Assembly: GCA_964389735.1 (NCBI GenBank)
Contig: CAYMEJ010000023.1
Span: forward strand, 1-15,623
Length of the DNA: 15,623 bases
Direction: 5' to 3'
Source: JAQUVS01 sp964389735
GTDB taxonomy: Bacteria; Bacillota_I; Bacilli_A; RF39; UBA660
The notes beneath the pieces were generated by a model. That model worked only from the letters and a program-made list of their open reading frames with translations, did no database searches and was not told the origin of the DNA. The position numbers were made by a program, and so were the translations under genes. Positions 1 to 6,040 of this stretch are shown one piece after another (position 1 is the stretch's first letter; every line of letters starts with the position of its first letter).

Positions 1-82
1 GTACTGCTATTACCATTATTACTCCTAGTATTACTATTACTGCAAGTAATTCTATCAATGTAAAACCTTTTTTATTCTTCAT
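1..82 (-). CDS. Prepilin-type protein, N-terminus only (cut by left window edge)
   Basis: The first 27 codons of a gene that runs off the window. The ATG at 82 is preceded by AGAGGTG, six bases upstream. The visible start reads MKNKKGFTLIELLAVIVILG, a textbook type IV prepilin leader: a short basic stretch, the G/F cleavage site after KKG, Glu at mature position 5, then a hydrophobic helix. Leaders of this kind are cut and N-methylated by a prepilin peptidase, and the helix anchors the subunit in a pilus or pseudopilus. It is nearly identical to the leader region upstream of the next gene (2229-2293), so the two are tandem paralogues. Unlike its neighbour, this copy is in frame. The body of the protein cannot be seen, so its function beyond pilin-like export is unknown. 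Confidence 0.85.
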   Translation of the reverse strand, partial: MKNKKGFTLIELLAVIVILGVIMVIAV

Positions 83-105
83 TGTTACACCTCTATTATA
101 TATAT

Positions 106-134
106 AGTATACTTTATCTATAGATTTTATTCAA
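106..134 (-). promoter_or_regulatory. Sigma-A promoter of the left prepilin gene
   Basis: On the minus strand TTGAAT (129-134) and TATACT (106-111) are separated by exactly 17 bases. The transcript would start near position 99, just upstream of the AGAGGTG ribosome binding site. It follows directly after the terminator of the upstream paralogue, so the two prepilin genes appear to be transcribed separately. Confidence 0.65.
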
Positions 135-135
135 T

Positions 136-159
136 AAAAAAGGACTAAGTATTAGTCCT
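136..159 (-). terminator. Intrinsic terminator of the large prepilin-type gene
   Basis: A perfect 8-bp stem (AGGACTAA with TTAGTCCT, 3-base loop) is followed on the minus strand by five T residues. It lies six bases past the TAA stop at 165. No T-run follows on the plus strand, so it works only for minus-strand transcription. Confidence 0.85.
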
Positions 160-164
160 GATTC

Positions 165-2228
165 TTAATATGATATTGTTGCATACATTGATGATATTGA
201 ACCACCTTGACCACAACTACTATTTGCGACAACAAATGTTAAATATCCAGTTCCTGTATAACCACTTATATTAACAGATGCACTTCCACTATTATTCCAA
301 GTGTATTTATTAGTACTATCGCCAAATGCTCCTTGCCAAATAACCGTTCCATTCCATTTTAAATATAAATAAGTAGTTGACCATCCATCACCAGAACTAG
401 CATAATTAAATGTCAATGTTCTCATATTTGTAATATCAAAAGTACTAGAATTAAAAGTATATGTATGTGCTGAATCATTTCCTGATCCATTACCATCAGT
501 ACCCCATCCATCATATCTTGATGAACCAGATGGCCAAGAAATTGCTGTCGAAACATTATTAGTTCCATAAGCTAAAGTACAAACTGAATCCATACTTACA
601 TTTGGATTATTTACTGTAACAGTTTGTGAAGCTGAAGCTTTATTATAATTAATTGTATATCCATTTGTACAACTAGCACTTGATAAATAATATCCCGAAG
701 TTGGTGTTACGGTAAATGTACTAGATCCTCCTAAAGAAACATCTACACTTGAAACATTTGTTGTTCCGCCAGTACCTGAAGAAATTGTAACTGTATAACT
801 TGTAATACAATTTTGTGCTTCACTTATTAAAGAATTTTTAGAGTTCATTCCATCAGACGTATAAGTACCATTCAACACTTTAACTTTTATTGGATAAGTT
901 CCTTTTGATAAACCACTAAAAGTATAAACATTAGAAGTTTGAACACTTGTCCATGTACTTCCATTATCTTTACTAAATTGATATCCATATATTCCACTTT
1001 CAGAGTCAACTCCTGTTGCAGTCACTTTAATAGATAATCCAGTTACTTCATAAGTAAATGTTGCAGATGTAGGTGCAGTTAAATCAATACCAGTTACTGT
1101 TAACGTACTTCCTGTTACATAATTCTTTCCATCATTTACTCTTGTTATTACTGTTCCTGTTTCTGTAAATTCTAATGGACTTGTATATTCTTTCCATTCT
1201 CCACTATCTATTTTATACTCATTTGTATATCCACTCTTATAATTAATTGTTACTGTCTTACTTTGACTCCATCCACTTGGTGTTACTGTATATGTTGATG
1301 CTTCTATTGCTGTTGTTGATACTAACTTCATTTCACTATCTAAATAATTATTATCTAATTCATGATTAACATAAGTTCCATTTATTACTCTGACCTTTAT
1401 TTTATAAGTTCCAGTTTCTAAATTGTTATATGTATACTTATTACTATCTTGTACACTAGTCCATGTTGTTCCATCATCTTTACTAAACTGATACTTTAAG
1501 ATTCCACTTTCTATATCTATTCCTGTTGCTTCTACTTCTATACTCTTACTTGTTGATTTAGTTGTAAATGTACTTGATGTTGGTAAAGTTCTATCTATCT
1601 TTTCTACTTCATATGATGAACTTATATATCTTCTATTATCATATTCATGTCCATATAACACCATATTATCTTCTGCATGTACTTTTACTTTTTTACTTGT
1701 CTTATACCATGTATTTGCTTCTAATAAAGTATTTTCATTTATTTGAGTTTCTTCACATGTTGAACTCTTTTCATTTACTACTGAACACTTAGATACTTTC
1801 TTATCTACAGTTATTGTTCCTGTACTTTTAAAGAAGAACATATTTCCTTCTGGATATTCAATTGTAATATTCTTATATTGACTCCATCCTTCTAAATCAC
1901 TTTTAAATGTTGGCTTACTTAATACTATTTCTGAACAAGCTTCATGTTTTACTGTTAAATTCTTTTCCATTCCATTTGCACAGAACTCTCCATCTGTTAC
2001 ATTCTCTAATTCAAACTTTTCATCTACACTATAAACTATTCCACTTGTTAATTTAGTTTTATTATAATCTAAATTTGTTATACTCATTCCTTCATCTGGA
2101 AAGTTATCCATATCATTATCTACCAAGTAATGTGCTGCTGCACTAAATAATGTTTCAGTACTTCTTCTAAAACTATCCATCCTTGATTTTTCTATATAAT
2201 TTGTTATTGCTGGTACTGCAATTACCAT
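165..2228 (-). CDS. Large prepilin-type surface protein with Ig-like repeats; leader displaced by one base
   Basis: A 687-codon body that lacks its export leader in frame. The first in-frame ATG (2228) falls inside what should be the pilin hydrophobic helix (MVIAVPAITNYIEKSR) and has no ribosome binding site, so it is probably not the real start. Residues 1-45 look like the N-terminal helix of a pseudopilin. Two repeats follow at residues 211-286 and 381-456, about 50 of 76 positions identical, each containing ESGI-x-x-YQFSKD and TWTSVQ. GWSQ-containing Ig-like segments precede them at about 115-145 and 318-380. Residues 478-552 resemble a bacterial beta-repeat of the InlB B-repeat type, and residues 560-687 form a Ser/Gly/Thr/Trp-rich, probably beta-sandwich, tail. 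No LPXTG motif is seen. I infer an extracellular adhesin-like pilus or pseudopilus-associated protein. The reading frame is otherwise uninterrupted, which argues for selection on the body. The gene has its own promoter and terminator. Confidence 0.8.
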   Translation of the reverse strand: MVIAVPAITNYIEKSRMDSFRRSTETLFSAAAHYLVDNDMDNFPDEGMSITNLDYNKTKLTSGIVYSVDEKFELENVTDGEFCANGMEKNLTVKHEACSEIVLSKPTFKSDLEGWSQYKNITIEYPEGNMFFFKSTGTITVDKKVSKCSVVNEKSSTCEETQINENTLLEANTWYKTSKKVKVHAEDNMVLYGHEYDNRRYISSSYEVEKIDRTLPTSSTFTTKSTSKSIEVEATGIDIESGILKYQFSKDDGTTWTSVQDSNKYTYNNLETGTYKIKVRVINGTYVNHELDNNYLDSEMKLVSTTAIEASTYTVTPSGWSQSKTVTINYKSGYTNEYKIDSGEWKEYTSPLEFTETGTVITRVNDGKNYVTGSTLTVTGIDLTAPTSATFTYEVTGLSIKVTATGVDSESGIYGYQFSKDNGSTWTSVQTSNVYTFSGLSKGTYPIKVKVLNGTYTSDGMNSKNSLISEAQNCITSYTVTISSGTGGTTNVSSVDVSLGGSSTFTVTPTSGYYLSSASCTNGYTINYNKASASQTVTVNNPNVSMDSVCTLAYGTNNVSTAISWPSGSSRYDGWGTDGNGSGNDSAHTYTFNSSTFDITNMRTLTFNYASSGDGWSTTYLYLKWNGTVIWQGAFGDSTNKYTWNNSGSASVNISGYTGTGYLTFVVANSSCGQGGSISSMYATISY
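861..1088 (-). repeat. Ig-like repeat unit 2 of the large prepilin-type protein
   Basis: Encodes residues 381-456 (from IDLTAPTSAT to VLNGTY). It matches residues 211-286 at an offset of exactly 170 residues without gaps, with about 50 of 76 identical residues. The best conserved core is ESGI-x-x-YQFSKD-x-G-x-TWTSVQ. The repeats have diverged at the DNA level, which suggests an old internal duplication. Confidence 0.85.
1371..1598 (-). repeat. Ig-like repeat unit 1 of the large prepilin-type protein
   Basis: Encodes residues 211-286 (from IDRTLPTSST to VINGTY), the partner of the repeat at 861-1088. Each repeat is followed by a linker rich in Asn and Ser and, for this unit, by the GWSQ segment that starts the next module. 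Confidence 0.85.
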
Positions 2229-2293
2229 TATTATCCCTAATATTACTATTACTGCTAATAATTCTATTAATGTAAACCCTTTTTATTCTTCAC
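2229..2293 (-). other. Out-of-frame prepilin leader of the large surface protein
   Basis: Starting from GTG at 2293 the frame reads V-K-N-K-K-G-L-H and then TAA (2267-2269). The distance from this GTG to the ATG at 2228 is 65 bases; the paralogue at 82-17 has 66. Adding one T, or re-reading one base, gives K-K-G-F/L-T-L-I-E-L-L-A-V-I-V-I-L-G-I-I in frame with the 687-codon body. The displaced point coincides with the heptamer G GGT TTA (2273-2279), which fits the X XXY YYZ pattern of -1 slippage. The start is GTG rather than the ATG of the paralogue, with a weaker GGTGG upstream. Three explanations remain open: a recent frameshift mutation, programmed -1 recoding, or a base-calling or assembly error. 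Confidence 0.85.
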
Positions 2294-2318
2294 GTTACCA
2301 CCATACCTTAACATATAA

Positions 2319-2327
2319 ATTATACCA
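2319..2327 (-). promoter_or_regulatory. Extended -10 promoter of the large prepilin-type gene
   Basis: TGG-TATAAT is a TGn-extended -10 element on the minus strand. No good -35 is found 17 bases upstream, where the sequence is the T-rich tail of the rseP terminator. The transcript would begin near 2312, about 19 bases before the GTG at 2293, so the leader is transcribed although it is out of frame. Confidence 0.6.
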
Positions 2328-2336
2328 CATATAATC

Positions 2337-2362
2337 AAAAATAAAAGAGCTTATGCTCTTTT
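2337..2362 (-). terminator. Intrinsic terminator after rseP
   Basis: AAAAGAGC and GCTCTTTT (2343-2350 and 2355-2362) form an 8-bp stem with a 4-base loop, followed on the minus strand by AT and TTTT. The stem overlaps the rseP stop codon at 2361-2363. It ends the cdsA-rseP transcript. Confidence 0.8.
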
Positions 2363-3413
2363 AAAATAATCTCAGTATATCATTAAATGTTACAAATAAC
2401 ATCAATGCTATTAATAAGAAGAATCCAATCGTATGTATTGTATTTTCTACTTCAGGTTTAACTGGAGATCCCTTGATTTTTTCAATAATCAAGAATAGTA
2501 TTCTTCCACCATCAAATGCTGGGAAAGGTATCAAATTAATAAAACCAACATTAATACTTAATAATGCTATTAAGAATAATACATTTTGGAATCCTGCTTC
2601 TCTTTGATTTCCTACAATATTATAGATGCCTACTGGCCCACTCAAATTATCTACACCTAATACACCAGTAAATAAACTTCTAAATGTAATAAACATTTGT
2701 TTAAACAATGCTCCAGTTTTTACAAAAGTATACTTAATAGTTTCCACAAAACCTCTCTTTGTTTCACCACCAATAGTAACACCTATTTTATAAACTTTAG
2801 AACCATCAACTTTTTCTTCTTCTGGCTTAACTTTGATATTTTCTATTTCGCCATCTTTGTGTTCAACTTTTAATGTAATTTCTTTATCTTTATTAGCTAA
2901 TTGTAAAAATAAAGATAAATCATCACTTGTACTTACTTTATCATTATTAACTTTTAATATAGTGTCCCCTGCAACAATTCCTGCCTTTTCTGCTGGATGA
3001 TTTTTCATTACTTCCTTAATTACAGGTTCAGTACTTGGAGCACCCCAAATAGCTGCAGTCATAAATAAAATTAATATTGCAAAAATAAAGTTAAATCCTG
3101 CACCAAAAAACATTACTAATAATCTTTGCCATATTGGCTTAGAATATAATTTTCTATTTTTAGGTACTTTCTTATCATCATCAACTTCTTCACCCGCTAA
3201 TGATACATAACCACCAATTGGAATAGCTCTTATTGAATAATCAGTTTCCTTATTTTTTCCTTTTTTTGAAAATAATTTAGGACCCATTCCTATTGAAAAC
3301 TCATATACATAAATTCCAAACATTTTCGCAAATAAGAAATGTCCAAATTCATGAACTAATACTATAATTCCTAGTATTATAATGAAATAAATTAGATTTA
3401 TTAATATTGTCAT
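2361..3413 (-). CDS. rseP: RseP/RasP-type intramembrane site-2 zinc metalloprotease
   Basis: A 350-residue membrane protease that cleaves transmembrane segments, in Bacilli typically anti-sigma factors and leftover signal peptides. The zinc site is complete: HEFGH at residues 21-25 in the first membrane helix, and the third ligand in PFPAFDGG (Asp301) in a C-terminal helix. A PDZ domain lies at about 126-200 between the membrane segments, and the last helix is about 327-345. The length is close to the usual one for the family (350-430). AGGAGG sits just before the ATG and overlaps the TAG stop of cdsA, nine bases upstream, so the two are co-transcribed and probably translationally coupled. 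The cdsA-rseP order is the common one in Firmicutes; dxr, often between them, is missing. A terminator follows directly. Confidence 0.93.
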   Translation of the reverse strand: MTILINLIYFIIILGIIVLVHEFGHFLFAKMFGIYVYEFSIGMGPKLFSKKGKNKETDYSIRAIPIGGYVSLAGEEVDDDKKVPKNRKLYSKPIWQRLLVMFFGAGFNFIFAILILFMTAAIWGAPSTEPVIKEVMKNHPAEKAGIVAGDTILKVNNDKVSTSDDLSLFLQLANKDKEITLKVEHKDGEIENIKVKPEEEKVDGSKVYKIGVTIGGETKRGFVETIKYTFVKTGALFKQMFITFRSLFTGVLGVDNLSGPVGIYNIVGNQREAGFQNVLFLIALLSINVGFINLIPFPAFDGGRILFLIIEKIKGSPVKPEVENTIHTIGFFLLIALMLFVTFNDILRLF

Positions 3414-3422
3414 GTATTCCTC

Positions 3423-4223
3423 CTATATAATTGATAAAAATATAACTGCTGCAAGAACAACAAATATAATACTATCAAATCTATCTAATACTCCACCATG
3501 TCCAGGTATTAAATTAGAAAAATCTTTTTTCTTATAATATCTTTTTATTGAAGAGAATATTAAATCTCCTAATTGACCAATTAATGATAAACTTACTGTT
3601 ACTATTAATAAATAACTCATATCAATATTAGCATCAATCATTTCTAAGTAATACATAACAGCAATAAATACTCCCATAATAGTACCACCTATTAAACCTT
3701 CAATACTCTTTTTAGGAGAAATCTTTTCTGCTAATTTATGTCTTCCTACTAAACTTCCAGTAATATATGCAAAAGTATCAGTCATTATTGTTATGATAAA
3801 GAAATATACTAAATATTCTAATGAATAATTTCTAATTATCATCATTAGATTAAAACTTAATCCAATAAATAATACTGATCCAATTAAATATAATGAATCT
3901 TCTATATTGTATTTCTTAGAATTATCTATAACTAATATTGGTATCATAAATGAAAATACTAATAAAGTTATTACTTTATAACTTAATACAAGAGATAAAT
4001 CCTTACTACCTAAATTATTTAAAATCAAAAATGCAGTTATTAAATATGCTAAAAACTTTAATAATAACGGTATCTCTTTTTGTTCATGTTTTAAATTTAA
4101 CAATTCATATAATCCTGCTAATCCAACTACTAACATTAAAGCAGCAAAATAATTTCCACCTAACATTATTAATGGTACAAAAATTATTAATAGTACAAGT
4201 GCACTTATAACTCTTTTCTTCAT
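3423..4223 (-). CDS. cdsA: Phosphatidate cytidylyltransferase (CDP-diglyceride synthase)
   Basis: This integral membrane enzyme makes CDP-diacylglycerol from phosphatidate and CTP, the branch point for phosphatidylglycerol and cardiolipin. The 266 residues contain about seven or eight hydrophobic segments. The family signature is clear near the C-terminus: S-S-I-K-R-Y-Y-K-K-K-D (225-234), then PGHGG and LDRFD (240-250). The TDTFAY...GR-K-L...SPKKS-x-EG block (148-176) is also typical. The ATG at 4223 has AGGAGG eleven bases upstream, slightly far but the only candidate. It is the first gene of the cdsA-rseP pair and has its own promoter. The upstream neighbour is a divergent unrelated gene, so the usual uppS-cdsA link is broken here. 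Confidence 0.93.
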   Translation of the reverse strand: MKKRVISALVLLIIFVPLIMLGGNYFAALMLVVGLAGLYELLNLKHEQKEIPLLLKFLAYLITAFLILNNLGSKDLSLVLSYKVITLLVFSFMIPILVIDNSKKYNIEDSLYLIGSVLFIGLSFNLMMIIRNYSLEYLVYFFIITIMTDTFAYITGSLVGRHKLAEKISPKKSIEGLIGGTIMGVFIAVMYYLEMIDANIDMSYLLIVTVSLSLIGQLGDLIFSSIKRYYKKKDFSNLIPGHGGVLDRFDSIIFVVLAAVIFLSII

Positions 4224-4257
4224 ATTTATATTTTCCTCCTAATTATCTACTATTAAC

Positions 4258-4286
4258 ATTATAATACAAAGATGAATTATCTACAA
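4258..4286 (-). promoter_or_regulatory. Promoter of cdsA-rseP
   Basis: TTGTAG (4281-4286) and TATAAT (4258-4263) on the minus strand are separated by 17 bases. The predicted start near 4251 gives a leader of about 28 bases to the cdsA ATG, with AGGAGG inside. For the divergent plus-strand gene I see only weak -10 candidates in the same interval. Confidence 0.6.
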
Positions 4287-4319
4287 TCTTTTTTGGCATA
4301 ATAGTTAATGGTGATAAAC

Positions 4320-4808
4320 ATGTATTATTTAAATTATTTCTTTATTTTTTCCTTTCTTGGAAACGTAATTGAAAGGTTCTTTTATAAGGATGGCAATAGT
4401 GGTATACTTTACGGTTATTGGACACCATTATATGGTATAGGAGTCATATTAATTATATTCATATATAAATTTATAAATAACAAAATAAAAAAGAAAATTC
4501 CTTTAAATATAGTTTTATTTATTAGTTGTTTTATAATATTATGTTTAATTGAACTATTAGCAGGATATTTAATAGAATTAATATTTAAGGTTAATTTTTG
4601 GAATTATTCTAATCATACTTTTAATATTACTAAATATACATCTTTAGAAATGGGATTTGTATGGGGAATAGGAAGTATAATTCTAATAAATATAATAAAA
4701 CCATTATTTGATAAAATAGTTAATAAAATACCAAAATGGATACCTATATTTCTATTACTATTATTTATTTCTGATATTATAATGACAATAATAATTAAAA
4801 CAAAATAA
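4320..4808 (+). CDS. Membrane protein of the CmpB-like putative ABC transporter permease family
   Basis: A 162-residue protein with about four or five hydrophobic helices. The motifs L-Y-G-x-W-T-P-L-Y-G-x-G (about 30-41), the Glu-Leu-Leu-x-G-Y helix start, F-W-N-Y-S and W-G-I-G-S match a family of small membrane proteins labelled putative ABC-transporter permease (CmpB type) in Firmicutes. Its real function is not known and no ATPase gene is adjacent. I chose the ATG at 4320 because GGTGAT lies six bases before it; an ATG at 4308 in the same frame has no ribosome binding site. It is one of only two plus-strand genes in the window and converges on khpA, sharing a bidirectional terminator with it. 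The family assignment comes from memory of the motifs. Confidence 0.75.
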   Translation: MYYLNYFFIFSFLGNVIERFFYKDGNSGILYGYWTPLYGIGVILIIFIYKFINNKIKKKIPLNIVLFISCFIILCLIELLAGYLIELIFKVNFWNYSNHTFNITKYTSLEMGFVWGIGSIILINIIKPLFDKIVNKIPKWIPIFLLLLFISDIIMTIIIKTK

Positions 4809-4829
4809 AAAGAACATAATGTTCTTTTT
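4807..4829. terminator. Bidirectional terminator between the CmpB-like gene and khpA
   Basis: A perfect 10-bp stem, AAAAAGAACA with TGTTCTTTTT, and a 3-base loop. It has A-runs and T-runs on both sides, so it can stop transcription in both directions. It overlaps the last bases of both stop codons (TAA at 4806-4808 and TAA at 4828-4830 on the other strand). Confidence 0.85.
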
Positions 4830-5076
4830 AAAAACTATCAATATTGATTCTAACTTTTTTATTATCTTTAAGGTAACTGCTTGCTTGTACTAAAGTTCTT
4901 ACTGCATTAGCAAGTTTTCCACCTTTTCCAATAACTCTACCCATATCATTGCTATCAACCATAACTTGAATTAAAATAGTGTTTTCTTCATCTGTTTCAA
5001 ATTCTTTTACTTCTACAGCATCAGGATTAGAAACAAGTGTTTTAACTATGTATTCTGTTAATTCTACTAAATTCAT
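4828..5076 (-). CDS. khpA: KhpA-type KH-domain RNA-binding protein
   Basis: An 82-residue protein that is essentially one KH domain. The RNA-binding GxxG loop is IGKGG at residues 49-53, followed by the helix LANAVRTLV. In Firmicutes KhpA, with KhpB/EloR, binds RNA and influences cell elongation and division; that role is known from relatives, not seen here. It starts two bases after the rpsP stop with only a weak AAGGT upstream, so translation is likely coupled to rpsP. The rpsP-khpA order is the classic one, but rimM, trmD and rplS, which often follow, are absent and the transcript ends here. Confidence 0.92.
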   Translation of the reverse strand: MNLVELTEYIVKTLVSNPDAVEVKEFETDEENTILIQVMVDSNDMGRVIGKGGKLANAVRTLVQASSYLKDNKKVRINIDSF

Positions 5077-5078
5077 AA

Positions 5079-5345
5079 TTATTTACCTTGCTTTTTATCT
5101 GCAAATTTCTTCATGATTCCTGCTTTACTAAATAAGTTTTTAACTGTATCACTAGGAATAGCTCCAGTAGCTAACCATTTTAAAGCAACTTCTTCATTAA
5201 TTTTAGTTTCTTTAGCAATTGGATTATATGTTCCTATAAGTTCAAGATATTGTCCATCTCTCTTAACTCTAGAATCACTTGCAACTATACGATAAGTAGG
5301 TCTTTTTTTAGCACCCATTCTTGTTAATCTTAATTTTACTGCCAT
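5079..5345 (-). CDS. rpsP: Small ribosomal subunit protein bS16
   Basis: An 88-residue bS16 protein, part of the 30S subunit body. The start MAVKLRLTRMGAKKRPTYRI and the sequence G-x-Y-x-E-x-x-G-T-Y-N-P are diagnostic. The upstream in-frame ATG at 5360 would add MEEEI, but it overlaps the ribosome binding site GGAGGAA, which sits correctly in front of the ATG at 5345. It heads the rpsP-khpA operon behind a perfect-consensus promoter, as expected for a highly expressed gene. Confidence 0.97.
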   Translation of the reverse strand: MAVKLRLTRMGAKKRPTYRIVASDSRVKRDGQYLELIGTYNPIAKETKINEEVALKWLATGAIPSDTVKNLFSKAGIMKKFADKKQGK

Positions 5346-5376
5346 TATTTCTTCCTCCATTTCATTTGTTAATTGT

Positions 5377-5405
5377 ATTATATACTATTAAATATAGTCT
5401 GTCAA
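5377..5405 (-). promoter_or_regulatory. Consensus sigma-A promoter of rpsP-khpA
   Basis: On the minus strand TTGACA (5400-5405) and TATAAT (5377-5382) are separated by 17 bases, a perfect match to the housekeeping consensus. The transcript would start near 5370, about 25 bases before the rpsP ATG. The strongest promoter in the window is in front of its only ribosomal protein gene. Confidence 0.9.
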
Positions 5406-5422
5406 CCTTTTTTTATTAACAC

Positions 5423-5965
5423 TTATATATTTTCTTGAATATATTCTTCATTAACTTGTTCATCTATTTCATTCATTACTTGATCAGTATTGATTGTTTC
5501 TTCAATAATATCATCCCAAGGTACTTCAGCATCTTCCACTTCTATTTTTATCATTGTATCTCCTACTAATTCAATACCTAATTCATTTGATACAGTATAT
5601 TCTATCTTATTATCAACAATATTTGTTTTAGTCACTAATGGTTGACTTAAACTTCTAACATTTATCGTTTCATTAGAAAGTTCATTATCCCTTCTTCTAA
5701 TATTGATTGTCTTTCTATAACTAACATTTTGTCTTACTACCTCAGTACTAGTATTATTAGAACATGAATACCATATATTTACATCAAAGCTTCCATCTAT
5801 TATTACTTGATTATCAACTTTATTACCACTAAAAATATTATTTACAACCCAACATCCAAGTACACGTTCAGGTATTACTTCAGGCATAATAGTACCAGTA
5901 TTAATAAAAGTTTTCTTACCTTTACCTATAATTGCTTTAGTCATTATTTCTTTATAATTAGCCAT
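5423..5965 (-). CDS. cotE: CotE-family outer spore coat morphogenetic protein
   Basis: 180 residues, against 181 in Bacillus subtilis CotE as I remember it, with clear alignment along the length. The N-terminus MANYKEIMTKAIIGKG matches the CotE pattern x-Y-x-E-I-x-T-K-A-V-x-x-K-G; L-G-C-W-V-(V/I)-N (about 36-42), F-D-V-N-I-W-Y-S (60-67), N-T-x-T-E-V-V and R-R-R-D-N-E follow. The C-terminus is acidic, as in the family. CotE assembles the outer coat in the mother cell around the forespore and anchors many coat proteins. The ATG at 5965 has GAGGAGGG eight bases upstream. It is separated from the next gene upstream by a terminator and so needs its own promoter. Beyond miaB and the ricA-like gene the position matches the Bacillus order. 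I am confident of the family; whether this organism makes spores is inference. Confidence 0.85.
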   Translation of the reverse strand: MANYKEIMTKAIIGKGKKTFINTGTIMPEVIPERVLGCWVVNNIFSGNKVDNQVIIDGSFDVNIWYSCSNNTSTEVVRQNVSYRKTINIRRRDNELSNETINVRSLSQPLVTKTNIVDNKIEYTVSNELGIELVGDTMIKIEVEDAEVPWDDIIEETINTDQVMNEIDEQVNEEYIQENI

Positions 5966-5974
5966 TACAATCCC

Positions 5975-6000
5975 TCCTCATATTAATTTATGCATGAGGA
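5975..6000 (-). promoter_or_regulatory. Inverted repeat covering the cotE ribosome binding site
   Basis: On the minus strand TCCTCAT (5994-6000) pairs with ATGAGGA (5975-5981), leaving a 12-base loop. The right arm contains part of the GAGGAGG ribosome binding site of cotE, so folding would hide it if the transcript starts upstream of 6000. If transcription starts from the CATA element inside the loop, the left arm is not transcribed and the site stays free. The function is inferred. Confidence 0.4.
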
Positions 6001-6011
6001 ATATAAATGTT
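5984..6011 (-). promoter_or_regulatory. Candidate sigma-K-like promoter of cotE
   Basis: The minus strand has CATAAATTA (5984-5992), fitting the mother-cell sigma-K -10 pattern CATAnnnTA, and AC at 6009-6010 sixteen bases upstream, fitting the short -35 pattern. No good sigma-A promoter is seen between the terminator at 6014-6040 and the ATG. In Bacillus, cotE is read from mother-cell sporulation promoters. The motif is short and AT-rich, so a chance match is possible. Confidence 0.35.
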
Positions 6012-6013
6012 TC

Positions 6014-6040
6014 AAAAAAGGTATGACTACTCATACCTTT
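6014..6040 (-). terminator. Intrinsic terminator after the nucleotidyltransferase-like gene
   Basis: A 10-bp stem (AAAGGTATGA with TCATACCTTT, loop of 4) followed on the minus strand by six T residues. The TAA stop of the gene overlaps the stem at 6039-6041. It separates this gene from cotE. Confidence 0.85.

Noticed and set aside
861..1598. Repeated sequence as a CRISPR array or mobile repeat.
   Set aside because: The two copies are diverged 228-base protein-coding repeats in frame, with no short direct repeats and spacers.
1568..1792. Plus-strand open frame of 74 codons inside the large prepilin-type gene.
   Set aside because: Antisense to a well-supported gene, low-complexity Leu/Tyr/His-rich translation, no ribosome binding site.
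2293..2304. Mini-frame ATG GTG GTA ACG TGA overlapping the GTG start of the prepilin leader, as a possible coupling peptide.
   Set aside because: Four codons with no clear ribosome binding site; more likely a chance product of the degenerate GGTGG region.
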